Of a DNA stretch of 64,000 nucleotides, positions 8,299 through 19,218 are shown in pieces. Under the pieces are notes generated by a model that was given only the letters and a program-made list of their open reading frames with translations, was not told where the DNA came from and did no database searches. The position numbers and the translations under genes are program-made. How positions within the stretch are numbered: position 1 is the first letter of the stretch; every line of letters starts with the position of its first letter. Source of the stretch: Streptomyces sp. JH14 (GTDB lineage Bacteria; Actinomycetota; Actinomycetes; Streptomycetales; Streptomycetaceae); contig NZ_JAJNEL010000001.1 of the NCBI RefSeq assembly GCF_029428675.1, positions 62,001-126,000 of the forward strand, read 5' to 3'.

Positions 8299-8309
8299 GG
8301 TCGGGCCCC

Positions 8310-9257
8310 CTACTGGTCTTCGCTGCCGCGGCTGAGCCGTACGTACACCGCGGAGAAGCCCGCGAGGACGACGAGCAGGACGAGCCCGAGGGCGGCCGCA
8401 CTGCCGTAGTTGTTGAAATTGAAGGCGTATTGGTAGATGAGGTAGACGACGGTCGTGGTGGAGCCCTCCGGGCCCGCGCCGTTGGTGAGCAGGAACGGTT
8501 CGGTGAACACCTGCATCGTGGCGATGATCTGCATCAGCAGGAGCAGCGAGAGGATGAGCCGGGTCTGCGGGATGGTGACGTGCCAGACCCTGCGCAGCAG
8601 TCCGGCGCCGTCGAGTTCGGCCGCTTCGTACAGCTCGCCGGGGATCGACTGGAGCGCGGCCAGGTAGATGAGGGTGGCGCCCCCCATGTTCATCCACGTG
8701 GCGGCGATCACGACGGAGAGCATGGCGGTGTCCGTGGACTGGAGCCACTGCTGGGCGGGGAGGTGGAAGACCTCCAGGACCCGGTTGAAGAGCCCGTACC
8801 CGGGGTCGTAGAAGTATTTGAACAGCAGGACGGAGGCGACCGGTGGCAGCATCACCGGCAGGTAGACCAGCAGCCGCAGATAGCCCTGTCCGTGCCGGAA
8901 CTCGTTGATCACGACGGCGACGACGAACGGGACCGCGAAGCCCAGCAGCAGGGCGAGGCCGGTGAAGAGCAGGGTGTTGCGCCAGGCCTGCCAGAAGGCC
9001 GGGTCGTTGACCACGTAGCTGAGGTTGGACCAGCCGGCCCAGGTGGTCCTGCCGTCCTCGTTCTTCTGGAAGGCCAGAACGAATTCACGGACCATCGGGT
9101 ACCACGAGAAGAACGAGAAGCAGAGGACCGCTCCGATCAGGAAGCCGTGCGCCGTCATGTTGCGGCGCAGCGCGCGTACGAACTCCTCGCGGGCGGGGCC
9201 CGGGTGTCCGCGGCGTGGCCTGGTCGCCTTGCTGGTGGACAGGGTGGGGGCCGACAT
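8310..9257 (-). CDS. sugar ABC transporter permease (MalF type)
   Basis: A 315-residue protein starting MSAPTLSTSKATRPRRG, with a GAGGAGAG ribosome site directly upstream that fixes the start. Six membrane segments begin with FLIGAVLCFSFFSWYPMVREF. The EAA loop is GELYEAAELDGAGLLRRVWHVTIPQTRLI. It forms the heteromeric channel with the MalG-type permease downstream and receives substrate from the binding protein encoded upstream. Confidence 0.93.
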   Translation of the reverse strand: MSAPTLSTSKATRPRRGHPGPAREEFVRALRRNMTAHGFLIGAVLCFSFFSWYPMVREFVLAFQKNEDGRTTWAGWSNLSYVVNDPAFWQAWRNTLLFTGLALLLGFAVPFVVAVVINEFRHGQGYLRLLVYLPVMLPPVASVLLFKYFYDPGYGLFNRVLEVFHLPAQQWLQSTDTAMLSVVIAATWMNMGGATLIYLAALQSIPGELYEAAELDGAGLLRRVWHVTIPQTRLILSLLLLMQIIATMQVFTEPFLLTNGAGPEGSTTTVVYLIYQYAFNFNNYGSAAALGLVLLVVLAGFSAVYVRLSRGSEDQ

Positions 9258-9321
9258 GGTCTCTCCTCGGTGCCGGTGTGCGTCATACGCGAGGGACATT
9301 CCGGATGCGGACGCTCCGGAT

Positions 9322-9352
9322 GCGGGGCCGGGTCCGTGTGACCCGGCCCCGC
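9322..9352 (-). promoter_or_regulatory. intercistronic 12-bp stem-loop after the binding-protein gene
   Basis: GCGGGGCCGGGT (9322-9333) and ACCCGGCCCCGC (9341-9352) pair perfectly around a 7-base loop, 7 bases after the binding-protein stop. Such hairpins between binding-protein and permease genes protect or terminate part of the transcript so that the binding protein is made in excess. Confidence 0.8.
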
Positions 9353-9359
9353 ACGTCCG

Positions 9360-10784
9360 TCACTGGGCCGCGAGGACCTGATTGACCTGCTTCTCGGCGT
9401 CGGAGAGCAGCTTGTCGATGTCCGCGTTCTTGTTGGTCAGGACGCCGGACATGGCGTTGTCGAGGATCTTGTAGATCTCCTGGGCCTTCGGCGGCTCGGC
9501 CTTGCCGGTCACCGGGTTGTCCATGAAGGCCTTGAAGTTCTCGACCGGCATGGTGGCGTTGGCGACGCGCTCCGCGTCGTCCTTCGTCTTGGTGGCGCCG
9601 AGGAAGAAGTTCGGCTGCGGCAGTCCTACGGGCAACTGGTCGGCCTTGGTGCGTGCCCAGTCGAACTGGCCCTTGCCCTGGGTGAGGTTCTTGAAGTTGA
9701 GCCAGGCGATCGCGGCCTTGATCTTGTCGGGCGAACTGCCCTTCTTGATCATGTAGTTGTTGCCGCCGAACAGGGTGCCCTTGGCGCCGGGGATCGGGCC
9801 CATGCCGAAGTTCTCGTACTTGGCGCCGAGTTGCTGGACCATGTACGTGATGTCGTCGGGTGCGGCAAGGAACATGCCGAGCTTGTCGCTGGCGATCTGC
9901 TTCTGGAGATCACCCCACTTCAGCAGCTGCGTCTGACCCATGCTGTCGTCCTCCCACCGCATGTCGTGCAACTGCTGGAGGACCTGCTTGCCGGTGTCGT
10001 CGTTGAAGGCGGCCTTCTTGCCGGTGGAGTCGACCACGTCGCCACCGAGGGAGTACTGGGCGGCGGTGAAGTGCCAGCCACCGGTGTTGGCCGCGCTGTA
10101 CTCGCCGTAGCCGGCGATGCCCTTACCGAGCGCCGCGATCTTCTTGGCGGCGGCCCGGACCTCTTCCCAGGTGGCCGGCGGCGTGTCCGGGTCGAGACCG
10201 GCCTGAGTGAAGAGCTTCCGGTTGATCATCAGGCCCATGGTGTAGTTGCTGGTCGGCAGCGCGTAGAGCTTGCCGTCCTTGCGGGCCACGTCGAGAACTT
10301 GCGGCTGAATGTCCTTGAGAGCCGGGACCGTTGTGTCGGTGACGTACGCGGAGATGTCCGTCGCCCCGTCGTTGTCCAGAACCTGCTCCAGGTCGGTGAA
10401 GTACGCGTAGAAGACGTCGGGCTGCGACTTCGCCTTGAGCATGGCGGTGAAACGCGGCGGCTCCAGGCACTGACCGGGCGTGGACTTTCCGTTGATCGTG
10501 ACGTTCGGGTACTTCTTGTTGAACGTCTTGATGTCCTCGTTCCACTCCCGCAGTTCCGCGGCCTTCGCGGCAGGCGGCATGCAGTCGATCGAGAGCGTCA
10601 CCTTCGCCTTCGGGTCCAGCGGGGCTGACGGATCGGACGAGCCGCCGGAACCGCCGCCGCCGTTGTCGTCGCTGCTGCTGCTCGTACCGCAGGACGCGAG
10701 AGCGGTCAGGGCGAGTGCGGTGACGAGGGCGGCCGCGGAGGTGCGTCGTGTACGGCGATGACGGCGGAACCCAGCACTTCTCAT
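9360..10784 (-). CDS. sugar ABC transporter substrate-binding lipoprotein
   Basis: A 474-residue protein starting MRSAGFRRHRRTRRTS. The signal peptide ends in LTALASC (lipobox, Cys near residue 31), followed by a Ser/Gly linker, so the protein is anchored on the outer face of the membrane. The mature domain is of the extracellular solute-binding family 1 type (NKKYPNVTINGKSTPG, QPDVFYAYFTDLEQVLD, GLDPDTPPATWEEVRAAAKKIA). With two permeases and a cytosolic alpha-glucosidase downstream, an alpha-glucoside ligand (maltose, trehalose or isomalto-oligosaccharide class) is inferred. No transcriptional regulator gene is adjacent. Confidence 0.92.
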   Translation of the reverse strand: MRSAGFRRHRRTRRTSAAALVTALALTALASCGTSSSSDDNGGGGSGGSSDPSAPLDPKAKVTLSIDCMPPAAKAAELREWNEDIKTFNKKYPNVTINGKSTPGQCLEPPRFTAMLKAKSQPDVFYAYFTDLEQVLDNDGATDISAYVTDTTVPALKDIQPQVLDVARKDGKLYALPTSNYTMGLMINRKLFTQAGLDPDTPPATWEEVRAAAKKIAALGKGIAGYGEYSAANTGGWHFTAAQYSLGGDVVDSTGKKAAFNDDTGKQVLQQLHDMRWEDDSMGQTQLLKWGDLQKQIASDKLGMFLAAPDDITYMVQQLGAKYENFGMGPIPGAKGTLFGGNNYMIKKGSSPDKIKAAIAWLNFKNLTQGKGQFDWARTKADQLPVGLPQPNFFLGATKTKDDAERVANATMPVENFKAFMDNPVTGKAEPPKAQEIYKILDNAMSGVLTNKNADIDKLLSDAEKQVNQVLAAQ

Positions 10785-10930
10785 CGGTGGTCCCTTCGGG
10801 CATGAGCGTGGAAGTCCCTCGGCCGGCTCTCTGCCGGGGCGCGGCACACTCAACCACCGCCCTCATCTCAGCGCAATATCTCACGCAGATTTCGTAAAAG
10901 TTTGACAGCGATACGCATGTGGCGTGCGTG
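10785..10930 (-). promoter_or_regulatory. promoter/leader region of the sugar importer operon
   Basis: An unusually AT-rich stretch at about 10873-10915 (minus strand reads GTCAAACTTTTACGAAATC then TGAGATATTGCG) within very GC-rich surroundings marks the likely promoter and operator. No exact known operator was recognised. Confidence 0.4.
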
Positions 10931-10990
10931 GCAGGGTGTTTCGGGGTGCCGGGAACGAAGGACCGCCGTTCCGGACAGCCCTGAGGCACA

Positions 10991-11018
10991 AGCGGGGCCC
11001 GCAACCGCGCGCCCCGCT
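10991..11018 (-). terminator. hairpin terminator of the protease gene
   Basis: AGCGGGGC (10991-10998) and GCCCCGCT (11011-11018) form a perfect 8-bp stem with a 12-base loop, 25 bases after the protease stop. Confidence 0.55.
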
Positions 11019-11042
11019 CCTCGCGCGGCTTCGACCTGCAGG

Positions 11043-12224
11043 TCAGAGCCCCCCGGTGTAGAGGAGACGGTTGGGCGAACCCGCACCCAGAGAGGACAGG
11101 ACGTCCTTGGTCGACTGGTCGGCAAGCCAGCGGGCGATGCCGTCCGGCGCCGCGTCCGGGTTCATCTCCTTGTAGAGGGCGGCGACACCGGCAACATGCG
11201 GACTGGCCATGGACGTTCCGTCCAGTGCCACGGAGCCGCCGCCGAGCTTGGCGGAGACGATGGCCGCACCGGGGGCGTACATCCACACGCACGTGCCGTA
11301 GTTGCTGAAGCCGGTCCCCCGGTCACTGCCGTCGCTGGCCGCGACGGTGACCACCCGCGGGGCACGCGCCGGTGAGACACCGCAGGCGTCCGCCGCACTG
11401 TTGCCTGCCGCGACGACGGGGAGAATCCCGCCGGCCGCGATGGCGTCGACGGCATCGTCGACCGACGCGGACGCGGGGCCGCCGAATGAGGCGTTCAGCA
11501 CCGCGGGCTGCTTGGCGTTCCTGGCGACCCAGTCGAGACCGGCCAGGATCCCCGCACCGGTGCCGTTGCCCTCGCAGTCGAGAACGCGCACGGCGACGAG
11601 GGAGACGGACGGGGCGACTCCAAAGGTGGCGCCGCCGACCGTGCCCGCCACGTGGGTGCCGTGGCCGTTGCAGTCCTGACCGGCCCGGCCGTCGCCGACG
11701 GCGTCGAATCCGACGGTGGCGCGCCCGCCGAACTCACTGTGCAGGGTGTCGATTCCGGTGTCGACGATGTACGCCGTGACGCCCTTGCCGGTGGCCGAAC
11801 TGCTGAACGTGTTGTCGAGCGGGAGATTCCGCTGGTCGATCCGGTCCAGTCCCCAGTCCGCCGCCGTGACCGCGTAACGCGGCGGGGCGGCCGCCGGCTC
11901 GCTCACGGTGACCACGGAGTCCTCCTCGACCGCCGCCACACCGGGCGACGAACGGACGACCGTCAGTTGGGCGGGGCTGAGCGTGGCGGCGAATCCGTGC
12001 AGCACGCTGTCGTACGTGAACAGGGGTTCCACGCCGAACTGCTGCATGACGGAAGAGGCGGAGTACTCGGGTGTGAGGGTGACGATGTACTGGCCGGGGA
12101 CGGCCCGCGCGGAACGCTCCACCACTACACCGCCGTCAGCCGGACGGGCGGCGGCGCCGGTGCCGCCGATCAGCGGTACGAGCAGCAGCAGGGCGGCCGA
12201 CGCCCAGCGTGTACGCATACGCAT
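11043..12224 (-). CDS. secreted S8 (subtilisin-like) serine protease
   Basis: A 393-residue preproprotein from MRMRTRWASAALLLLVPL; AAGGAG lies 7 bases upstream. Signal peptide to about residue 25, inhibitor-I9 propeptide about 40-108 (PGQYIVTLTPEYS, FAATLSPAQLTVVRSSPGVAAVEED), then the S8 domain. The triad is Asp155 (YIVDTGID), His188 (NGHGTHVAG) and Ser338 (GTSMASPH); Asn275 in AAGNSAAD is the oxyanion residue. Four cysteines at about 185, 217, 281 and 312 would form two disulfides as in proteinase-K-type enzymes. Single gene, divergent from the phosphopantetheinyl transferase. Confidence 0.95.
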   Translation of the reverse strand: MRMRTRWASAALLLLVPLIGGTGAAARPADGGVVVERSARAVPGQYIVTLTPEYSASSVMQQFGVEPLFTYDSVLHGFAATLSPAQLTVVRSSPGVAAVEEDSVVTVSEPAAAPPRYAVTAADWGLDRIDQRNLPLDNTFSSSATGKGVTAYIVDTGIDTLHSEFGGRATVGFDAVGDGRAGQDCNGHGTHVAGTVGGATFGVAPSVSLVAVRVLDCEGNGTGAGILAGLDWVARNAKQPAVLNASFGGPASASVDDAVDAIAAGGILPVVAAGNSAADACGVSPARAPRVVTVAASDGSDRGTGFSNYGTCVWMYAPGAAIVSAKLGGGSVALDGTSMASPHVAGVAALYKEMNPDAAPDGIARWLADQSTKDVLSSLGAGSPNRLLYTGGL

Positions 12225-12526
12225 GCATGACTCCTTGAATGCCTGGACCGGGCGCGGACAGGGGGCGGACGGGACGGGCTCCGCGGCGCGCCGACACCTG
12301 TCCTTCGTCCGGGACCCGCTTGCGCCTTGAGCACGATCAGCCGGACAGCGCAACTCGTGGGTGTCCGCGCGCGCGGCGTCCGTCCCGCCCGCCCCGGCGC
12401 CGTGAGCTGCTCCACATCGCGGACGAACCCGCGCCGGGGCCCCCGTGGGCGTTCATAGGATGGGGACCGGCCGCTCGCAGTCGACGCTTCCCGGCGGTCT
12501 CACCAGGTGAAGGGACGACCCGGCCG
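12225..12526. other. intergenic region between divergent genes
   Basis: About 300 bases separating the protease and phosphopantetheinyl transferase starts. It must hold both promoters. No clear -10/-35 pair, operator or RNA gene could be picked out, and the short open frames here look like antisense shadows. Confidence 0.5.
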
Positions 12527-13261
12527 GTGCTTCAGCCCATCGATTTCGACCCGCAGGACGACACCCGGGGTGCATGGCCGTCCGGGCCCAGCGGGATGCC
12601 CGCCCTGTGGATCGTGGACGCCGTGCGGCACGGTGACGGAGCGGAACGGCTCGCTCCCGCAATCCTCGACGCCGGGGAACAGCGGCGTGCAGAGCGATTT
12701 GTCCGGCCGGCCGATCGCCGCTGCTACGTCGCGGCCCATGTGGCGTTGCGGATCCTCCTGGGCGACCGGATGGGGGTGGACCCCCGCGACGTACGGATGG
12801 TGCGCGAGCCGTGCCCGTCCTGCGGTGGTCCGCACGGCCGCCCGGCGACCGGCGGCGGGGTGCACTTCTCGCTCTCGCACAGCCGGGACGTGTCCCTGCT
12901 GGCGTTCGCCGCCGTGCCGTTGGGCGTCGATGTGCAAGCGGTACCCGACGGGAAGGCCACGGCGGAGATCGGGGCGATGCTGCATCCGGTGGAGGCGCGG
13001 GAGCTGGCCGCCCTCCCGGCGGCGGACCGGCCCGCCGCCTTCGCCCGGACCTGGACGCGCAAGGAGGCGTATCTCAAGGGCGAGGGGATCGGACTGGCGC
13101 GGGACCTCTCGCTCGACCATGTGGGCACCGGGCCCGTGCCGCGGCCCGGCCCGGCGGGCTGGAGCCTCACCGACGTACAGGTTCCGGCCGGCTACGCCGC
13201 CGCGGTGGCGGTCCGTACGGCGGGGCAGTCACCGGACCAGGGCGGCCACCAGCGAAAATGA
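12527..13261 (+). CDS. 4'-phosphopantetheinyl transferase (Sfp type)
   Basis: About 244 residues from a GTG start ([12 protein letters not shown]); an ATG at 12596 is the alternative. Signatures: [11 protein letters not shown] (the G-V-D metal motif), [21 protein letters not shown] (W-x-x-K-E-A catalytic motif) and [15 protein letters not shown] for CoA binding. The enzyme loads carrier proteins of polyketide, peptide or fatty-acid synthases with the 4'-phosphopantetheine arm. Sfp-type enzymes are broad-range; no biosynthetic cluster is next to it, so a general role is likely. A GAAGGGA ribosome-site candidate precedes the GTG. Confidence 0.9.
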   Translation: MLQPIDFDPQDDTRGAWPSGPSGMPALWIVDAVRHGDGAERLAPAILDAGEQRRAERFVRPADRRCYVAAHVALRILLGDRMGVDPRDVRMVREPCPSCGGPHGRPATGGGVHFSLSHSRDVSLLAFAAVPLGVDVQAVPDGKATAEIGAMLHPVEARELAALPAADRPAAFARTWTRKEAYLKGEGIGLARDLSLDHVGTGPVPRPGPAGWSLTDVQVPAGYAAAVAVRTAGQSPDQGGHQRK

Positions 13262-13308
13262 TCCGGCGGGCAGAGCAGGACGACCAACCGATACGGAGGA
13301 GTGGGCAG

Positions 13309-14949
<1,641 letters not shown>

Positions 14950-14960
14950 GGCCGGCCGTC

Positions 14961-15001
14961 GAGCGGCCTCCCATGACGTCGGCCGTCGCGGGAGGCCGCT
15001 C
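14961..15001 (+). terminator. hairpin terminator after pgm
   Basis: GAGCGGCCTCC (14961-14971) and GGAGGCCGCTC (14991-15001) form a perfect 11-bp stem with a 19-base loop, 12 bases after the pgm stop. Confidence 0.7.
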
Positions 15002-15089
15002 CGCGACGCGCGGTGGATGTGCCCCGGTGTCCGGGAATGTCGATGATGACCCACAAGCACATAAAGGGACCAATAGATAGAATTCGAGC

Positions 15090-17444
15090 ATGGTAGAGCG
15101 GCCTGTCGCACCGACTGCCCCTGAACTTGTGCTCGAAACCGATGCAGGACCCACGGTGATGAGTCCGAGCCGGGATTACCACGTCGGCCGCGACCCCTTG
15201 AGCGACATCGTGATCGACGATGTCCGGGTCTCGTGGCACCACGCGGTGCTCCGGCCCGTGGCCGACCACTGGTCCCTGGAGGACGAGAACAGTACGAACG
15301 GCACGTTCACCGGGGGCAAGCGCATCCATGAGTCGGGCGTGGGCCCCGGCAGCGTCATCCGGTTCGGTCATCCCGCGGACGGGCCGTGCGCCGTGCTGGT
15401 CGGCCAGGAACCCCCGGCCCCCGCGCTGCATCCGGCCGACCGCCCGACCGCCGTCTCCATGCCCGCGGCCACCGGCACGTTCCGGCAGCCGACCACGGTG
15501 CGGCCGCGCCCCGTCCACACCGTGCGCATCGGCCGCAGCCCCGACAACGACCTCGTCGTCGACGACCTGACCGTCTCGCACCAGCACGCCGAACTGCGGG
15601 CACATCCGGACGGCATGTACGAGATCGTCGACCTCGGCTCGCACAACGGCACGTATCTCAACGGCCAGCTGGTCGGCCGCGCCCCGGTCGCCGCGGGTGA
15701 CATCGTCGGCATCGGTCACTCCGAGTTCTCTCTGATCGGCGACGTGCTGCAGGAGTTCGTCGACACCGGTGAGGTCTCGCTCGATGTACAGGACCTGGCG
15801 GTCACCGTGGACCGGGGCCGCAAGACCCTGCTCGACGATGTCTCCTTCCCGGTGGGCGAGAGGTGTCTGCTCGGCGTGGTCGGTCCGAGCGGCTCCGGCA
15901 AGTCCACCCTGCTCAACGCACTGACCGGCCTCCGTCCGGCCGACGAGGGCAGCGTCCTGTACGACGGCCGCGATCTCTACCACGACTACGCCGAGCTGCG
16001 CCATCGCATCGGACTCGTCCCGCAGGACGACATCCTGCACACCCAGCTGACCGTGGGCCGCGCCCTCGGGTATGCCGCCGAGCTCCGCTTCCCGCACGAC
16101 ACCGCCCCGTCCGAGCGCCGGGCCCGGGTTGTCGAAGTGATCCGTGAACTGGGTCTGGAGAAGCGGTCGGCCCAGGCGATCCACAGCCTCTCCGGCGGCC
16201 AGCGCAAGCGTGTCAGCGTCGCGCTGGAGCTGCTGACGAAGCCGTCGCTGCTCTTCCTCGACGAGCCGACGTCGGGGCTCGACCCCGGCATGGACCGCTC
16301 GGTCATGCATATGCTCCGCGGGCTCGCCGACGACGGGCGCACCGTCATCGTCGTCACGCACAGCGTGCTCAGCCTCGATGTCTGCGACCGGCTGCTGGTC
16401 CTCGCCCCCGGCGGGAAGACCGCCTTCTACGGGCCGCCGGAGGACGCACTCCCCTTCCTCGGGTTCGCGCACTGGCCCGAGGCGTTCGAGGCGTTCGAGA
16501 ACGACCGGGACCGGGACTGGTCGGGGGAGTACCGCGCGTCCCCGTTCCACCGGCAGTACATCGCGAACTCCACCGCGCAGCCCCGGCTGCCGCACGCCCC
16601 GGCGGCCCCGATCGCACCGCCTCCCAAGACCCGGAGCGGCGGCGCTCAGCTGCGGACGCTCGTCCGCCGGTACGCCGCCGCGCTGAGCGCCGACCGGACC
16701 TTCCTGGCCATCATGATCGCCCTGCCGTTCGTGATGGGCGCTATGACCCGGGCCCTGGCCGGCAGCCGGCTGAACCAGGACACGGCGATCAACGCGCTGC
16801 TGATCCTGTGCGTGGGCGCCGTGCTGACCGGCGCCGCCAACGCCGTACGGGAACTGGTCAAGGAACGGGCGATCTACCAGCGGGAGCGCGCCGTCGGGCT
16901 TTCCAGATCGGCGTATCTGATGTCCAAGGTGGTGGTGCTGGGCACCATCACGGTGCTGCAGGCCGTGGTCCTGACCCTCGTCGGCCTGGTGGGCGTCGAT
17001 CTGAACGCCCCGGGCGGCAAGGGCGTGCTCCTGCCACCACTGGTCGAGATCACGCTGGCCGTGGCCCTGTTGTCGTTCACGGCGATGATGCTCGGTCTGC
17101 TCGTCTCCGCGCTGGTGCGCAAGGAGGAGGTCACCATGCCGCTGCTGGTGCTCCTCGCCATCGTCCAGGTCGTCTTCTGCGGTGCCCTGCTGAAGCTGAA
17201 CGGGGTGCCCGGGCTGGAACAGCTGGCATGGCTGGTGCCGTCCCGGTGGGCACTGGCGGCCATGGGCGGGACCATCGGGCTCGGCAGGATCGTGCCGGGC
17301 AAGGTGAGCGCGGATCCGCTGTTCGAGCACTCCCCTGCGGTATGGCTGCTGAACATGGGCATGCTGGTGGTGCTCTCGGCCGTCTTCGGGTACGCGGTCG
17401 CGCGGCTGCTGCGCCGGCATGAACCCGCCGTCATGCGGAAGTAG
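15090..17444 (+). CDS. double-FHA ABC transporter (ATPase fused to ABC-2 membrane domain)
   Basis: A 784-residue membrane protein. Two FHA domains come first: residues about 25-100 (GRDPLSD, SWHH, NSTNGT) and 145-215 (GRSPDND, SHQHA, SHNGT), both with the residues that bind phosphothreonine. The ATPase follows with Walker A GPSGSGKST (Lys271), signature LSGGQRKRVS and Walker B LLFLDEPTSGLD, then six membrane segments from about residue 545 (FLAIMIALPFVMGAMT). The architecture resembles mycobacterial Rv1747, a kinase-regulated exporter. An SH3-like protein and a Ser/Thr kinase follow on the same strand. A short AT-rich promoter stretch lies at 15045-15085. Confidence 0.93.
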   Translation: MVERPVAPTAPELVLETDAGPTVMSPSRDYHVGRDPLSDIVIDDVRVSWHHAVLRPVADHWSLEDENSTNGTFTGGKRIHESGVGPGSVIRFGHPADGPCAVLVGQEPPAPALHPADRPTAVSMPAATGTFRQPTTVRPRPVHTVRIGRSPDNDLVVDDLTVSHQHAELRAHPDGMYEIVDLGSHNGTYLNGQLVGRAPVAAGDIVGIGHSEFSLIGDVLQEFVDTGEVSLDVQDLAVTVDRGRKTLLDDVSFPVGERCLLGVVGPSGSGKSTLLNALTGLRPADEGSVLYDGRDLYHDYAELRHRIGLVPQDDILHTQLTVGRALGYAAELRFPHDTAPSERRARVVEVIRELGLEKRSAQAIHSLSGGQRKRVSVALELLTKPSLLFLDEPTSGLDPGMDRSVMHMLRGLADDGRTVIVVTHSVLSLDVCDRLLVLAPGGKTAFYGPPEDALPFLGFAHWPEAFEAFENDRDRDWSGEYRASPFHRQYIANSTAQPRLPHAPAAPIAPPPKTRSGGAQLRTLVRRYAAALSADRTFLAIMIALPFVMGAMTRALAGSRLNQDTAINALLILCVGAVLTGAANAVRELVKERAIYQRERAVGLSRSAYLMSKVVVLGTITVLQAVVLTLVGLVGVDLNAPGGKGVLLPPLVEITLAVALLSFTAMMLGLLVSALVRKEEVTMPLLVLLAIVQVVFCGALLKLNGVPGLEQLAWLVPSRWALAAMGGTIGLGRIVPGKVSADPLFEHSPAVWLLNMGMLVVLSAVFGYAVARLLRRHEPAVMRK

Positions 17445-17449
17445 GGCCC

Positions 17450-18181
17450 ATGGCGACACCGGAGTTCCGCCCGACACACGTCGTTCCCCAGGACGGGCTG
17501 CCGGCCTGGGAGGCGCCGGACGCCGCCCGGCCCACCGAGCCGCTCGACCCGCTGCTCCCCGTCCAGCTGATCACCCGGCGCGGCGACTGGGGGCGGATCC
17601 TGTGCGCCAACGGCTGGTCGGCGTGGGTCGACGGCCGCCTGCTCGTGTCCGTACCGCAGAACCCGCCGGAGTCCCAGCAGCCGCTCGCCCATGCGGCCGA
17701 CCCACGGCCGCTGATGGGGCGGGCCGAGGAGTCGCTGCGCCGGTACCGGCGCGCCGCGGAGGAACTGGCGGACGGCCGGATCGACGGGGAGACGTTCGGC
17801 GTGCGCACCCGGGGACTGCGGGTGGGGATGGTCGTCGACGGCGAGGCGGTGTGGCTGTACGACGCCGAACACGAGCGCTGGGTGTACAGCGACGGAACGC
17901 ACCTGCAGACGTACGCCGCCTCGGCGGAACCCGGCAGGCCGGACAGAGCGCCGGCGGAGGACGGACCGGGCGCCACGGACGGGGCCGCTGCGGCGGAGGA
18001 CGGACCGGGCGCCACGGACGAGGTGGCGGCACCGGAGCCGACGCAGGTCGTCGACATCGCGCACGCGGCCGGACACCGCCCGACGGAACCCGCCGGCACC
18101 GAGCCGACGCAGCTCCCGCCGCCGGTCGGCGGGTCCGGGGCCGCTCCTTCGCATCCGCCCACCTCTCGGGGTGAGAGGTGA
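17450..18181 (+). CDS. SH3-like domain protein of the FHA/kinase cassette
   Basis: A 243-residue soluble protein, MATPEFRPTHVVPQDG. Residues about 45-65 (VQLITRRGDWGRILCANGWS and AWVDGRLLV) look like a bacterial SH3 domain. A second conserved block has RVGMVVDGEAVWLYDAEHER followed by WVYSDGTHLQTY. The C-terminal 80 residues are disordered, contain an exact duplication of AEDGPGATD, and carry EPTQ twice, the sort of threonine that kinases phosphorylate and FHA domains read. It starts 5 bases after the transporter stop and overlaps the kinase start. A substrate/adaptor role is inferred; the family is not recognised. Confidence 0.7.
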   Translation: MATPEFRPTHVVPQDGLPAWEAPDAARPTEPLDPLLPVQLITRRGDWGRILCANGWSAWVDGRLLVSVPQNPPESQQPLAHAADPRPLMGRAEESLRRYRRAAEELADGRIDGETFGVRTRGLRVGMVVDGEAVWLYDAEHERWVYSDGTHLQTYAASAEPGRPDRAPAEDGPGATDGAAAAEDGPGATDEVAAPEPTQVVDIAHAAGHRPTEPAGTEPTQLPPPVGGSGAAPSHPPTSRGER

Positions 18182-19218
18182 TGCCCGCGGACCCCGGTAC
18201 GCCGCAAGCCTCCGTTCCGCGGCACGACTCCGCACTGCCCGTGGGCCGGCCGTCGGATCTGCTCGGCAGGCAGATCGCGGGCTACCGGGTGGAGAGCGAG
18301 ATCGGCCGCGGGGGCATGGCGGTCGTGTACCGCGCCAGGGATCTCCGGCTAGACCGCACGGTCGCCCTCAAACTGCTCGCCCCCGAACTCGCCCGCAACG
18401 ACACCTTCCGGAAGCGGTTCGCCCATGAGTCCCGGGTGGCCGCCGCGATCGACCACCCGCACATCGTGCCGGTCTTCGAGGCCGGTGAGGCCGAGGGCAT
18501 CCTCTACATCGCGATGCGGTACGTCGCCGGACAGGATCTCCGTGCCCTCATCGACCGTCAGGGGCCGCTGCGGATCGGGGCGGCGGTCCGCATCGCCACG
18601 CAGGTGGCGTCCGCGCTCGATGCCGCACACGACCACGAGCTGGTGCACCGGGACGTCAAGCCCGGCAACATCCTGGTCGCGGCGGGCACGGACAGCGACC
18701 ATCCGGAGCATGTGTACCTCACCGACTTCGGGCTGACCAAGAAGTCGCTCTCGCTGACCGGGTTCACATCGGTGGGGCAGTTCGTCGGCACGCTCGACTA
18801 TGTGGCGCCCGAGCAGATCTCGGGGCGTCCGGTGGACGGCCGGTGCGATGTCTACAGCCTGGCCTGCGTCGTGTACGAGACGTTGGCCGGGGCGCCGCCG
18901 TTCCAGCGCGACGACGACATGGCGCTGCTGTGGGCGCATCAGTTCGACCCGCCACCGCCCCTGACCGGCCGGTGCCCCGGCCTCCCGGCCGCCGTCGACG
19001 GCGTGATCGCGAAGGCCCTGTCCAAGAGCCCGGACGACCGGTACGACTCCTGTCTGCAGTTCGTGGCGGCTCTGCGCGCGGCAGCGCGGAGCAAGGCACG
19101 GGAGGCCCATCCGCCGACGCAGGTCGCCTTGCCGGCCGGTGTCCGGTCCACCGGGCCCGATCCGCCGCCCCCGCCGCCGCAATGGGCACTGCCGGTGTTC
19201 CCCGGGCCCATCCGATAG
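18181..19218 (+). CDS. Hanks-type serine/threonine protein kinase
   Basis: A 345-residue kinase from ATG (a GTG immediately before is an alternative). Kinase motifs are complete: GRGGMAVVY glycine loop, VALKLL with Lys64, HRDVKPGN with Asp158, TDFGLT with Asp182, and an activation loop SLTGFTSVGQFVGTLDYVAPEQ rich in Ser/Thr. Unlike PknB/PknA there is no membrane segment or PASTA domain; the tail is Pro-rich (PPPPPPQWALPV). Together with the FHA transporter and the threonine-containing adaptor it forms a compact phosphosignalling cassette. The stop lies 12 bases from the convergent streptophobe gene. Confidence 0.95.
   Translation: MPADPGTPQASVPRHDSALPVGRPSDLLGRQIAGYRVESEIGRGGMAVVYRARDLRLDRTVALKLLAPELARNDTFRKRFAHESRVAAAIDHPHIVPVFEAGEAEGILYIAMRYVAGQDLRALIDRQGPLRIGAAVRIATQVASALDAAHDHELVHRDVKPGNILVAAGTDSDHPEHVYLTDFGLTKKSLSLTGFTSVGQFVGTLDYVAPEQISGRPVDGRCDVYSLACVVYETLAGAPPFQRDDDMALLWAHQFDPPPPLTGRCPGLPAAVDGVIAKALSKSPDDRYDSCLQFVAALRAAARSKAREAHPPTQVALPAGVRSTGPDPPPPPPQWALPVFPGPIR

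Noticed and set aside
10873..10915. MalR or AglR operator in front of the sugar importer operon
   Set aside because: The region is AT-rich and probably regulatory, but no clear inverted repeat of a known LacI-type operator could be read and no regulator gene is adjacent.
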